Counted from the first letter of the stretch, positions 44,974 through 54,482 are shown. The stretch: 64,000 bases of DNA from Acidobacteriaceae bacterium (GCA_027452245.1 DAIDGW010000143.1:1-64000); one strand, 5' to 3'. Translations and numbers: made by a program. The notes: a model not told the origin generated them from the letters alone.

Positions 44974-45569
44974 AATTGCAACCACACCGCTATTGCTAGA
45001 ACAACAGTCTCGGGCGAAAGACATGGCACCCGGGTGATTGGCGTCACCCGCATTAGTGTTGATGATCACTGAAAACGTATCTAGCGCTTTTGATACTTTA
45101 GAACTCGTACGATGATGTTGGAAGGTCTTGATGGACAGCAGTAATCAGATCGAGACCATCACCGTCGTAAGATAGAAAAGTTTTTGCTGAACAGGTCCCC
45201 AGACGAAGTTCCCTCCCTCACTTGGAACCTGACAGAGATTTGCTCTGGCAACCAGCGCAGATCTCCTCAGACTGTTGTGTAATTTGACCGAGCCAGGAAG
45301 GGTTCAAATGTCCGGTTGCGGACCTCAGCTACGCGGTTCAGTCGTCGTGCTCGCAGCACGGAGACTCCCAACTCTCGACATTTTACCGATCCATTCTTGT
45401 CTTATCGCGCACACCACAGTGCAACCCAAGATCAGCATACAATTTAGCGTTCACACTGGATGGAGAATGCGTCGGGACGAAACCGGCATCGACGATTCTT
45501 CTGGTTCATAAGTTACCGAACTCCAGCACCTTATAGGGATTTCCACAGGTCGATCGAGCGGGCGGAGCT
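44974..45569. other. long untranslated region before the polysaccharide locus, with a hairpin
   Basis: About 600 bases without a convincing gene lie before the UpxY-like antiterminator. A perfect hairpin, CGGGTGA-N6-TCACCCG, lies at 45031-45050, shortly after the upstream stop. A 78-codon frame at 45275-45511 lacks motifs. In UpxY/RfaH-type systems the antiterminator acts on a long leader, so this region may be that leader. No ops element was found by eye. Confidence 0.5.
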
Positions 45570-46166
45570 ATGTTTAACAGTATTGTCGAGGAAAAGTCTA
45601 AACGCAGCCATTCGGTTATCTCTTGGCGGGAGGACAACGCCAGAGCGGAATCACACTGGTACGCCATTCACACCTGTTCCCGCAGGGAGAAACAGGTCGC
45701 AAGATTGTGCGGGGAATGCGAAATTACCCATTTTTTGCCGTTGTATCAGCGCAAGCCCAAACGATACAGCGCTGATGCATGCCATTTGCTTCCGCTGTTC
45801 CCCGGTTACGTGCTCGTGCGAGTCATACGGGGAGAATGTCGTCGCGTCCTGCAGATACCCGGAGTGGTGCGGTTCGTGAGCTTTAAAGGAAAACCGGCAG
45901 AAATCCCGGATGAAGAAATTGGGGCAGTTCGCTTTGTTGTGGAAAGGGCACTTACAGTGCAGCCTCATTCCTATTTCAAAGCCGGACAGTTGGTTGAAAT
46001 TCAGCAGGGTGCCTTGAGAGGGACACGGGGCAAAGTTCTGCGTATGAACAAGCGCTTTCGGGTGGTGCTTTCGATCGACGCACTTGGACGATCAATCGTT
46101 GCTGAAGTCGACGAAGAGGATCTAGAGGTCGAATCGCCAGCACGCCTCCAAAGCGTCGCCGCATGA
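45570..46166 (+). CDS. UpxY-like NusG-family transcription antiterminator
   Basis: This 198-residue protein has an N-terminal NGN domain, SHWYAIHTCSRREKQVARLC, then LFPGYVLVRV and IPGVVRFVSFKG. A C-terminal KOW domain follows, GQLVEIQQGALRGTRGKVLR. This is the specialised NusG paralogue (UpxY/LoaP/RfaH-like) that sits at the head of capsule and exopolysaccharide operons and lets RNA polymerase read through them. GGAG lies close to the ATG. As the first gene of the locus it probably controls the genes to its right. Confidence 0.9.
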   Translation: MFNSIVEEKSKRSHSVISWREDNARAESHWYAIHTCSRREKQVARLCGECEITHFLPLYQRKPKRYSADACHLLPLFPGYVLVRVIRGECRRVLQIPGVVRFVSFKGKPAEIPDEEIGAVRFVVERALTVQPHSYFKAGQLVEIQQGALRGTRGKVLRMNKRFRVVLSIDALGRSIVAEVDEEDLEVESPARLQSVAA

Positions 46167-46277
46167 GTGTGCCTGTAACTTCGGAAATTCTGCCCTAAGT
46201 TTTATTAACCTACAGAGTACGACCCTCCAAACAGTCCCGTAACAAATCCGTGCGCCAAATTTGAAGACGAGGGCACT

Positions 46278-48593
46278 ATGAGCAGATTCGCAGATTTACT
46301 GCGCAAGGACCAGCCGGACGATGTGTCGTGGGTTTCGGATCAAACAGAACTCCTCGGCGCACCACAGCAACTGCGTCTTGCCTCAAACAATCGTCTCCCC
46401 ACTCCTGAGCCAGCCGGCACCGGGGACTGGGCTCGAGCGTTCGCTGCGCTACGCAAACACTGGCGAAAATCCGTCATCTTTGCGGTTTCCGTGATGATTA
46501 CCGTAGTCCTGCTGACAATTCTTACCAAGCCGGTTTACACGCCGGTCGCACGAGTCGAGATTGATCCCCCTGGGGCCGAACTATTCAGTTTGGATGCTCG
46601 GGGAGGGCCAGAGAGTGCGCCTGACTACCTCGAGACACAGGCACGCAACATGCAGAGCGACCAGTTGCTGATTTCGGTAATGAAGCAACTGCAACTTGAG
46701 CAGCTACCTGAGTTCACAAAGAAAAGTGTTGCGTCCAAAGTTGTCGGCGCGACCATCTCCGCAATCGACCGCGTTCCGGACTGGCTCTGGCGGACCGACA
46801 GCAGCCGTTCTGAAGTTGCCTCCGGGGCAGAAGTGCTTAATCCCGCGCAAGCTTCAGCCCTGCGCATTATGCAAGAGCGTCTCTCGGTTGAACGTGATAC
46901 AGCGAGCCGGCTGGTGAATGTGAGTTTCACGACCCATGATCCGGTGCTCTCGGCAACGATCACGAATATGCTTGTGCACTCCTTCATTGAGCGTAGCTAT
47001 CAGACTCGGCATGCAGCCATAATGGAATCAACTGGATGGTTGTCACGCCAATTGGACGACATTCGCTCAAAAATGGAGACCTCCAATCGTATCCTGGCCG
47101 ATTTTCAGCGCAATAGCGGAATTACAGATATCGACCAGAACCGAAGCACCGTCTCGGAACGTGTAGGAGAACTTTCCCGCCAGAAGACCCAAGCCCAAAC
47201 CGAACGAGTGCAAATAGAAGCCTATCTGCGAAAAGCGCGGGAGGGTCAAGTTGACTCGTTGCCTCAGGTGCAGAGCAACCAGGTGATTCAGTTGCTGATA
47301 CAGAAATTAGCCGAAACTCGGGCTGAACTCTCTCAGACTCTGGCGGTTTATGGGAAGAACCATCCCAATTCCAAAAAGCTAGAAAACCAAGTCGAAGAAC
47401 TGCAATCACAGGTCAAGTTGCAGCGCAATGCGATCGTTGCTCAGATGCAAACCAGCTATTCCGCTGCGCTGTTTCGCGAGGAGATGCTGGATGACGAATT
47501 GCGTGGCACTACACGCGAACTCGGTCAGATGGCCCAGTATGTGGAACTTAAAAGAGAAACACAGGCAAATTCGGAGTTGTACAACGCACTCTATGCTCGT
47601 GTTAAGGAGGCCGGAATTGCAGCGGCCTCGAAGTCAATCAATGTGAGGGTTATCGACGAAGCACGGGTTCTGGACAAGCCGACTAAGCCGTTGCCTCTCG
47701 TTAATCTTGGGATTGGTCTTTGCGTAGCTCTTTCTGGTGGAATTCTCCTGGCGTTCGTCTTTGAAGTTTTCGACACCAAGGTGAGAACTCTGGAAGATGT
47801 AAAGCGTTCCATTGGAATCTCGACCATTTCTATGATTCCAATAGCCGACGGAAATGGCCGCAAGTCTGTGTTCGGCTCCCTATCTTCGGCATTCGGATCC
47901 CGGTCAAAATTGTTCCAAGCTCCGGCTTTCTTTTTTCTTGACCAGCCTGCTTCGGAGCAGTCAGAGGCCTTTCGTGGAATTCAGACGTCGTTGATGTTGT
48001 CGCGTCCGGGCCCCCCTCCCCGCATTCTTTTGGTGGCTTCGTCTCTCCCCGGCGAAGGAAAAACCACTGTTGCGATCAATCTCGCGGCCATGCTGGCGCA
48101 ACGCGGCAAGACTTGTTTGTTAGATGCCGATTTGCGCCGACCGGCCGTCGCCCGAGCCTTCCATCTGCCCGATGGTGCCGGGCTGGCGGAATACCTTTCA
48201 GACTCTCTTCCACTGGAAACCCTTTTCTCGACAGTTCCTCATATCCCGGCTCTGACCGTAATCCCGGGTGGTAAGTCACTGCGTGATCCCGGGAGGTTCA
48301 TCAATACCGACAACATGCGTACGCTTCTGCAAAAGCTCGGACGAATTTACGACTTTGTGGTAATTGACTCCGCGCCAATTCTGCCATACGCGGATGGTCG
48401 AATCCTCGCTGCATTAGCAGAAGGAGTGATCTTCGTCGCCCGCGCAGGCGAGGTCACACGTGCAGCCATGTTGCGTTCGTTGGAGTTGCTGGAGCAGGTG
48501 CACTCAGCCCCGATCACTGAAGTCATACTCAACGCCGCACATTCAGAATCACACCTCTATGGCTACCGGTATCAGTACCGCGAATCTGCTTAG
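46278..48593 (+). CDS. polysaccharide co-polymerase/tyrosine autokinase (Wzc-like BY-kinase)
   Basis: This 771-residue protein has a Wzz chain-length domain between two membrane segments (about 70-90 and 475-495), with coiled coil between (VSERVGELSRQKTQAQTERV). The cytoplasmic BY-kinase domain has Walker A LPGEGKTTVAIN (about 589-600), Walker A' CLLDADLRRP and Walker B DFVVIDSAP. The C-terminus carries a tyrosine cluster (HLYGYRYQYRE), the autophosphorylation site. It controls polymer length and export through phosphorylation cycles. No Wza-like export protein or phosphatase gene is adjacent. GAGG lies before the ATG. Confidence 0.93.
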   Translation: MSRFADLLRKDQPDDVSWVSDQTELLGAPQQLRLASNNRLPTPEPAGTGDWARAFAALRKHWRKSVIFAVSVMITVVLLTILTKPVYTPVARVEIDPPGAELFSLDARGGPESAPDYLETQARNMQSDQLLISVMKQLQLEQLPEFTKKSVASKVVGATISAIDRVPDWLWRTDSSRSEVASGAEVLNPAQASALRIMQERLSVERDTASRLVNVSFTTHDPVLSATITNMLVHSFIERSYQTRHAAIMESTGWLSRQLDDIRSKMETSNRILADFQRNSGITDIDQNRSTVSERVGELSRQKTQAQTERVQIEAYLRKAREGQVDSLPQVQSNQVIQLLIQKLAETRAELSQTLAVYGKNHPNSKKLENQVEELQSQVKLQRNAIVAQMQTSYSAALFREEMLDDELRGTTRELGQMAQYVELKRETQANSELYNALYARVKEAGIAAASKSINVRVIDEARVLDKPTKPLPLVNLGIGLCVALSGGILLAFVFEVFDTKVRTLEDVKRSIGISTISMIPIADGNGRKSVFGSLSSAFGSRSKLFQAPAFFFLDQPASEQSEAFRGIQTSLMLSRPGPPPRILLVASSLPGEGKTTVAINLAAMLAQRGKTCLLDADLRRPAVARAFHLPDGAGLAEYLSDSLPLETLFSTVPHIPALTVIPGGKSLRDPGRFINTDNMRTLLQKLGRIYDFVVIDSAPILPYADGRILAALAEGVIFVARAGEVTRAAMLRSLELLEQVHSAPITEVILNAAHSESHLYGYRYQYRESA

Positions 48594-48656
48594 AGTTATT
48601 TCAGCGGATATTATTCCCAGCATCAACTGTGCTCCCACTAGTTAAGGAGAACTCTC

Positions 48657-49826
48657 GTGGCCAACTCAATCCTGGAAACCACCGCAGTAAATCCCGCGCG
48701 CGCGACATCGCTCGTTCCGTTTCTTGATCTGAAGGCTCAGTTTGCACAGATTCGAGAAGAGGTCGAGCATGCGGCTGTGGGCGTCTTAGAAAAGCAGCAG
48801 TTCATTCTCGGGCCAGAGGTAAGTCAACTCGAATCGGAAATCGCAGAATACATTGGTTGCCGATACGCTATCGGTTGCGCCTCAGGATCTGACGCGCTTC
48901 TTCTCGCTCTATTGTCCCTGGAACTTGCTGCTGGGGATGAAATCATTACAACGCCATTCACCTTTGTTGCCACTGCCGGGGCAATTAGCCGCATTGGCGC
49001 AAGGCCGGTTTTTGTTGACATCGACCCGGATACATACAACATCGATCCCAACGAGGTTGAGCGCGCGGTGACACCGAGAACGAAGGCAATTCTTCCCGTA
49101 CATCTTTACGGGTTGCCGGCTGCAATGCGGTCAATTATGCAACTCGCGGGTAAGCACCGACTCCCGGTCATCGAAGACGCCGCCCAGGCGCTGGGCTCGG
49201 CTTGCGACAATCGAAAGGCGGGCAACATCGGGACGGTGAACTGCTTCAGCTTTTTCCCGTCAAAAAATCTGGGCTGCGCCGGGGACGGAGGTATGGTCAC
49301 CACCAACGATCCCGAACTTGCCGATCGCGTGCGGGTTCTGCGCGTACATGGCAGCCGGCACAAGTATCACTCAGAGATTCTCGGAATCAATAGTCGTCTC
49401 GACGCTTTGCAGGCGGCAATTCTCCGAGTGAAGCTAAAGCACCTGGAGATTTGGACCGAGCAGCGGCGCAGCAACGCAGCCTCATACCGAGAGCTATTCC
49501 GAGAACATGGACTTGACACTCGAGTACTTCTGCCCACTGAAACGCCGGAGAAGCGTCACGTCTACAATCAATTTGTAATTCGCGTAACCGATCGGGATCA
49601 GCTAAGAGAGCACTTAGCAAAGCAAGGGATTGCTACTGAGATTTACTACCCCGAACCACTCCACACGCAAGCTGCCTTTGCATATCTCGGTTACCATCCT
49701 GGAGACTTCCCCCATTCTGAGGTCGCCAGCAAGACGGTTCTTGCGCTTCCAATCTATCCGGAACTGAGCAGGCAGCAACAGATCTCAGTGGTTCACGCAA
49801 TTGCCGACTTTTACTCCACGCACTAA
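48657..49826 (+). CDS. DegT/DnrJ/EryC1 sugar aminotransferase (WbpE-like)
   Basis: This 389-residue PLP enzyme has ILGPEVSQLESEIAEYIGCR, the phosphate-binding ASGSDALLLAL, and the PLP aspartate region VIEDAAQALGS. The Schiff-base lysine is in SFFPSKNLGCAGDGG (K about 203). It aminates a nucleotide-linked keto sugar, probably at C3, as judged from the adjacent Gfo/Idh dehydrogenase. The GTG start at 48657 follows AAGGAG. Pairing with the next gene resembles the WbpB-WbpE-WbpD steps, which make di-N-acetylated sugars. Confidence 0.9.
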   Translation: MANSILETTAVNPARATSLVPFLDLKAQFAQIREEVEHAAVGVLEKQQFILGPEVSQLESEIAEYIGCRYAIGCASGSDALLLALLSLELAAGDEIITTPFTFVATAGAISRIGARPVFVDIDPDTYNIDPNEVERAVTPRTKAILPVHLYGLPAAMRSIMQLAGKHRLPVIEDAAQALGSACDNRKAGNIGTVNCFSFFPSKNLGCAGDGGMVTTNDPELADRVRVLRVHGSRHKYHSEILGINSRLDALQAAILRVKLKHLEIWTEQRRSNAASYRELFREHGLDTRVLLPTETPEKRHVYNQFVIRVTDRDQLREHLAKQGIATEIYYPEPLHTQAAFAYLGYHPGDFPHSEVASKTVLALPIYPELSRQQQISVVHAIADFYSTH

Positions 49827-49848
49827 CAATCCCAGAGTGGGAGGACTT

Positions 49849-51459
49849 ATGGCTTCAAATATTGCAGTGATTGGATGTGGATATTGGGGCAAGAACCTCG
49901 TGCGTAATTTCTATGAATTAGGGGCCCTGCGTTGGATCTGCGATGTCCGAGAAGAGACATTGCAGGATCTTGCGGCCAAGTATCCAGCCCAGACGACCTC
50001 CACAGTTGAAGAGGTGCTGGCTGATCCAGCCGTCGAGGCAGTTGCCATCGCGGCGCCAGCTGCGGACCACTTTCGTCTTGCAATGCAGAGCCTGGCGGCC
50101 GGCAAACATGTTTTCATTGAGAAGCCTCTGGCGCTTCACGTCGATGACGGGGAGAGAATCGTTCAGGCGGCCCACGAACGCCATCTTCAATTGATGGTTG
50201 GACACATTTTGCAGTACCACCCAGGAATCCTGGCCCTCAAGCAACTGATCAATGACGGAGAACTTGGTCAAATCAAATACATCTATTCTTCGCGATTGAA
50301 CCTTGGGAAGGTGCGCCGTGAGGAAAATATCTTGTGGAGCTTCGCCCCTCACGACATTTCTGCAATCGTCTTCCTTCTGGATGAACTTCCCGTTCGGGTG
50401 AGTAGCCATTCGGGTAGCTATGTAGATAGTCACATCGCCGACACAACCATGACGATCTGTGAGTTCGGCAGCGGTGTGTCAGCCCATATCTTTGTCAGCT
50501 GGCTCCATCCGTATAAAGAGCAGAAGCTCACCATCGTGGGTGGAAAGAAGATGGCGGTGTTCGATGATATGGAGGCCTTAAATAAGCTGGTGCTGTACTC
50601 GCATCGGATCGATTGGATTGACAGAATGCCGGTCGCACACAAAGATAGCGGCGTAGTGGTTCCATTACCCGCTACAGAACCGTTGCAGGCCGAATGTCAG
50701 CACTTTCTGTATTGCATCTCATCCGGTCGTGCACCGCGCACCGACGGAGAAAATGGCTTGCGGGTCCTCCGAATCCTCGAAACCTGCGAGCAATCCGTGC
50801 GACAGCGAGGACAGCCCGTGGAGTTGGCAGTCAGCAAACCTGCCTTCTTTGCACACCCAACGGCGGTGATCGATCCGGGTTGTGAAATTGGAGCGGGAAC
50901 AAAAATATGGCATTTCTCGCACATCATGAGTGGAAGCAGGTTAGGAAAGCTGTGCAATTTAGGACAAAATGTGGTTGTAAGTCCAGCATGCAAAATCGGG
51001 AACAACGTTAAAATTCAAAACAACGTATCTGTTTATACGGGAGTAGAGCTTGAAGATGATGTTTTTTGCGGACCCTCGATGGTCTTCACCAACGTCATTA
51101 ATCCACGAAGCCACGTCATCCGCCGGAATGAGTATAAGCGAACCCTGATCAAACAGGGAGCATCTATTGGGGCTAACGTTACGATCGTTTGCGGGATTAC
51201 GCTTGGACGATACGCATTTGTAGGAGCCGGCGCCGTGGTGACTCACGATGTTCCTGATTATGCGCTCATGGTTGGCGTTCCTGCCCGGCAAGACGGTTGG
51301 ATGTGCTACTGCGGAATCCGCCTGCCGCGGGGCGGCGATGTTCTGTCGTGCCCCTCATGCCATCGCTGCTACCAACTTTCAAACAATCAATTGCAAGCTC
51401 TTCCAGAAGATCAGAAACAAGCTGCCGTTGTAACAGAACCCGAAGTAGTCGCCGCATAA
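49849..51459 (+). CDS. fusion of Gfo/Idh/MocA dehydrogenase and left-handed beta-helix acyltransferase
   Basis: This 536-residue fusion has two domains. The first is a Gfo/Idh oxidoreductase (1-320) with IAVIGCGYWGKNLVRNF and GKHVFIEKPLAL. The second is a hexapeptide-repeat acetyltransferase (about 334-490) with HPTAVIDPGCEIGAGTKIW, GNNVKIQNNVSVYTGV, and GANVTIVCGITLGRYAFVG. A short Cys-rich end (CYCG, CPSCHRCY) looks like a zinc ribbon. It would oxidise the sugar C3 hydroxyl and, after transamination, N-acetylate the amine, like WbpB plus WbpD or WlbA plus WlbB. GGGAGG precedes the ATG. The ketone made by the first half is the substrate of the neighbouring DegT enzyme. Confidence 0.9.
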   Translation: MASNIAVIGCGYWGKNLVRNFYELGALRWICDVREETLQDLAAKYPAQTTSTVEEVLADPAVEAVAIAAPAADHFRLAMQSLAAGKHVFIEKPLALHVDDGERIVQAAHERHLQLMVGHILQYHPGILALKQLINDGELGQIKYIYSSRLNLGKVRREENILWSFAPHDISAIVFLLDELPVRVSSHSGSYVDSHIADTTMTICEFGSGVSAHIFVSWLHPYKEQKLTIVGGKKMAVFDDMEALNKLVLYSHRIDWIDRMPVAHKDSGVVVPLPATEPLQAECQHFLYCISSGRAPRTDGENGLRVLRILETCEQSVRQRGQPVELAVSKPAFFAHPTAVIDPGCEIGAGTKIWHFSHIMSGSRLGKLCNLGQNVVVSPACKIGNNVKIQNNVSVYTGVELEDDVFCGPSMVFTNVINPRSHVIRRNEYKRTLIKQGASIGANVTIVCGITLGRYAFVGAGAVVTHDVPDYALMVGVPARQDGWMCYCGIRLPRGGDVLSCPSCHRCYQLSNNQLQALPEDQKQAAVVTEPEVVAA

Positions 51460-51545
51460 TTCCCTCGCTTTGCATTCGGGTGCTAGAGGGATCTTCTAAT
51501 CCACATTCCACAACCACAAGTTATTCGGTATTCGGAGGCAGAGCC

Positions 51546-52607
51546 ATGAATGTACTCGTAGTTGGCGGTGCAGGATATCTAGGCGGAGCGGTAGTCGATC
51601 TTTTGCTACGAACTGGACATCATCCTCGAGTCTATGACCTCCTGTTGTATGAAGAGAGTTACCGCAAACCAGTAGATTTTTCATACGGCGACGTGCGAGA
51701 TGTTGAACGGCTTCGGCATGAGTTCGTACGGGCAGACGCTGTGATCTGGTTAGCAGCAATAGTCGGAGACCGAGCTTGTGATCTAGATCGCGATGCGACA
51801 ATCTCGATCAACGAGAAAAGTGTAGCGTTTCTGGCGAATAATTATCATGGTCGCATTTTGTTTAGCTCTACCTGCTCCGTTTATGGAGAGCAAAAGGATG
51901 CGAGCCTGACAGAAACCTCAGCTTTGAATCCCTTGTCCCTATACGCAGCTACCAAGATCGCATCGGAAACTTATCTATCCAAGAAGAACGCTCTGATTTT
52001 TCGTCTTGGCACGCTATTTGGTGTAGGAGATACTTTTTCTCGCGTGCGTTTGGATCTGGTGGTGAACACATTTACGGTCCAAGCCTTCCATCGCGGCAGA
52101 ATTACCGTGATAGGAGGAGAACAGTTCCGCCCGCTCCTTCACGTACGCGACGCAGCACAAGCAATTGTCGACAGCATTGCATCCCCGATTACCGGCATCT
52201 TCAACCTGCACCGCCAGAACGTGCGCATTGGAGACCTTGCATTTCAGGTGCGCAACCACTTCCCTGACCTGATAATTGAAAGCATCGCAATGCCGGCCAC
52301 GGACGCCCGCGATTACCGTGTAAACAGCGATAAGGCGAGATCCCAGCTGAAATTTGCTCCCGTCCATTCTATCGACGCTGGAATCGAAGATTTGAAGAAT
52401 ATCCTAGAAGCTAACCGCCTCCAACCCATCGACAATCCAAGGTATGTCAATGCTCGCCATCTTGCGGGCGTCAACAATTTGTCCACCGTCCCGAACCAAT
52501 TCGACGTTGTCGGACCAAGCCGCGGCAACGGGCACGGCGAGACGATTGTGCTATCCGAGATTGCCAATCCATCTGCTAAACAAAACAAGCCTCTGGCGGC
52601 TGCCTAA
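51546..52607 (+). CDS. NAD-dependent nucleotide-sugar epimerase/dehydratase (extended SDR)
   Basis: This 353-residue protein has the Rossmann motif VLVVGGAGYLGGAVVDLLL at its N-terminus. Active-site residues are in STCSVYG and SLYAATKIASE (Tyr and Lys about 132-136). The family includes UDP-sugar epimerases and dehydratases, and the exact reaction is not readable. The longer frame from 51297 overlaps the upstream gene, so the ATG at 51546 with CGGAGG is preferred. It supplies a sugar precursor for the locus. Confidence 0.88.
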   Translation: MNVLVVGGAGYLGGAVVDLLLRTGHHPRVYDLLLYEESYRKPVDFSYGDVRDVERLRHEFVRADAVIWLAAIVGDRACDLDRDATISINEKSVAFLANNYHGRILFSSTCSVYGEQKDASLTETSALNPLSLYAATKIASETYLSKKNALIFRLGTLFGVGDTFSRVRLDLVVNTFTVQAFHRGRITVIGGEQFRPLLHVRDAAQAIVDSIASPITGIFNLHRQNVRIGDLAFQVRNHFPDLIIESIAMPATDARDYRVNSDKARSQLKFAPVHSIDAGIEDLKNILEANRLQPIDNPRYVNARHLAGVNNLSTVPNQFDVVGPSRGNGHGETIVLSEIANPSAKQNKPLAAA

Positions 52608-52623
52608 CAAGAAGAGTGATCTC

Positions 52624-53799
52624 ATGCCCACCACGGACGTTCCATATCACCGCGCATCCATCGGAGCGGAAGAAATCTCCGAGGTTGTCGAAGTATTGAA
52701 ATCCGGCTGGCTTACAACAGGTCCTCGCGTTCAGGAGTTTGAAAGGGCCTTCGCGGAGTATGTAGGGTGCAAGCACGCTATTGCCGTAAGTTCGTGTACT
52801 GCCGCGCTCCAGTTGTCTTTGGACGCTATAGGACTCGAACCGCAAGACGAAGTCCTCGTGCCGACTTACACCTTCGCCGCAACTGCAGAAGTGGTGACCT
52901 ACTTCGGAGCGACGCCCGTTTTGTGCGATAGCGTATCTGGCGGCTTCAACATCGACACTTTGGATGTGGAGAGACGGATCACGCCTAGAACTCGCGCCAT
53001 CATTCCTGTTCACATCGCGGGACACCCGTGTGACTTGAATGCAATTCACAGACTTGGCGACCATCATCGATTGCACGTCATCGAAGACGCAGCCCATGCA
53101 TTGCCCGCGGTATACCATGCACGCCGTATCGGTGGAATCTCCGAACTGACGGCCTTCAGCTTCTATGCCACGAAGACGATCACCACTGGCGAGGGCGGGA
53201 TGCTTACCACCGAGAATGATGACTTCGCGGTACGAGCCCGAACAATGCGATTGCATGGAATCAAAGGCGATGCATGGAAGCGATATTCGAAATCCGGCTC
53301 CTGGTATTACGAAGTCATCGCGGCTGGCTACAAAGCGAACATGACCGACATACAGGCAGCGATTGGTCAAGTACAGCTGAAGAAATCGGATGAGATGTGC
53401 AAACGCCGTACGCAAATTGCCCAGAGATACATGGATGCATTCGGCGCTCTGGATGAACTGGAACTGCCTCCACTGTCTCGGGAGACAGTGGATTCCTGGC
53501 ACCTGTTTATCCTGCGCCTGAAGCCAGAGCGACTTGATATTGAGCGAAACGATTTCATTGAAGAAATGAAGCGTCGGGGAATCGGCACCAGTGTTCACTT
53601 CATCCCCCTGCACCTCCAGCCGTTCTACGCCATTCGCTATGGATATCGCCGCGGTGATTTCCCTTATGCGGAAGACGCCTATAGCCGTTGTCTTTCCCTT
53701 CCGATTTTTCCAGATATGACTGAAGCTCAAATTGACACCGTCATCAAAGTTGTCCAAGCAATTGTCATGGAGCATACACGCGCCGGGATAGCAGCATGA
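52624..53799 (+). CDS. second DegT-family sugar aminotransferase (ArnB/PseC type)
   Basis: This 391-residue protein reads YHRASIGAEEISEVVEVLKS, then GWLTTGPRVQEFERAFAEYV. It has the PLP aspartate region VIEDAAHALPA, the lysine in SFYATKTITTGEGGMLTT (K about 184), and GYKANMTDIQAAIGQVQL. This subgroup aminates C4 of 4-keto-6-deoxy sugars (ArnB, PseC, PglE), in contrast to the upstream DegT. Two aminotransferases point to a repeat unit with two amino sugars or one diamino sugar. It lies 16 bases after the epimerase gene. Confidence 0.9.
   Translation: MPTTDVPYHRASIGAEEISEVVEVLKSGWLTTGPRVQEFERAFAEYVGCKHAIAVSSCTAALQLSLDAIGLEPQDEVLVPTYTFAATAEVVTYFGATPVLCDSVSGGFNIDTLDVERRITPRTRAIIPVHIAGHPCDLNAIHRLGDHHRLHVIEDAAHALPAVYHARRIGGISELTAFSFYATKTITTGEGGMLTTENDDFAVRARTMRLHGIKGDAWKRYSKSGSWYYEVIAAGYKANMTDIQAAIGQVQLKKSDEMCKRRTQIAQRYMDAFGALDELELPPLSRETVDSWHLFILRLKPERLDIERNDFIEEMKRRGIGTSVHFIPLHLQPFYAIRYGYRRGDFPYAEDAYSRCLSLPIFPDMTEAQIDTVIKVVQAIVMEHTRAGIAA
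53469..53492. repeat. 11-base inverted repeat inside the aminotransferase gene
   Basis: TCCACTGTCTC and GAGACAGTGGA form a perfect inverted repeat around two bases (GG) within the DegT coding region. It would be a strong mRNA hairpin. No T-run follows. It may be chance or an mRNA-processing site. Confidence 0.6.
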
Positions 53800-54482
53800 G
53801 CGACCTCACTCACACTTCGATTCTGGCGGGATTTCCCGTCGCGCAATCACAAACCAGCTGGAATTTTTCGGCCTGCAAGCGTGCTTTTGATATTGCGGTT
53901 GCAGCGTCGGCACTGATTTTCATGCTTCCAGGCATAGTGATCATTTCAGTGCTAGTCCCGCTAACCTCTCGCGGGCCGATCATTTTTCGTCAAAGTCGCA
54001 TCGGACAAGGTAGCCGTAGATTCACCCTTTTCAAATTCAGGAGCATGGCGGTTCGCTCCGAGCACGACTCCTGTCTGACGTCTGACGGGGATCGGCGCGT
54101 CACTCCGTTCGGGCGATTTCTGAGGAAAACGAAGCTCGATGAGCTTCCTCAGCTGTATAACGTCCTGCGGGGTGATATGAGCATAGTTGGCCCGAGGCCG
54201 GACATGCCCGAGTACGCAGCAACTCTTCCGGCGGAATTGCGCGATGTTCTTCTGTTGAAGCCAGGGGTCACTGGCGCGGCCAGCATTCGGTTTCGAAATG
54301 AAGAACAACTTCTGGCTCGAATTCCGTCCAGTCAATTGCAAAGCTTCTATTGCAATACTCTGCTTCCCCAGAAAGCAGCACTCGACCTGGACTACGCTCG
54401 GCGAGCGACTTTCCTTCGCGACTTCAAAACCATCGTGAGGACGATCAGCGTCCTTTTATCCACAACACAGGACACAAATTGA
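53796..54482 (+). CDS. PglC-type phosphoglycosyl transferase (initiating enzyme)
   Basis: This 228-residue monotopic transferase has CKRAFDIAVAASALIFMLPG as its re-entrant helix, IFRQSRIGQGSRRFTLFKFR, and the catalytic Asp-Glu pair in TKLDELPQLYNVLRGDMS (about 112-129), followed by IVGPRP. It moves a sugar-1-phosphate to undecaprenyl phosphate and starts repeat-unit assembly on the inner membrane. It lacks the four-helix N-terminal bundle of WcaJ-type enzymes. The ATG overlaps the stop of the upstream aminotransferase (ATGA). Confidence 0.92.
   Translation: MSDLTHTSILAGFPVAQSQTSWNFSACKRAFDIAVAASALIFMLPGIVIISVLVPLTSRGPIIFRQSRIGQGSRRFTLFKFRSMAVRSEHDSCLTSDGDRRVTPFGRFLRKTKLDELPQLYNVLRGDMSIVGPRPDMPEYAATLPAELRDVLLLKPGVTGAASIRFRNEEQLLARIPSSQLQSFYCNTLLPQKAALDLDYARRATFLRDFKTIVRTISVLLSTTQDTN

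Noticed and set aside
45275-45511. 78-codon plus-strand frame before the antiterminator
   Set aside because: It has no ribosome-binding site, no motif and low-complexity content. It more likely belongs to the untranslated leader.
52576-53775. 399-codon open frame on the minus strand
   Set aside because: It lies exactly opposite the DegT aminotransferase gene, has no family motif and would disrupt a clear operon. It is a shadow of biased codon use.
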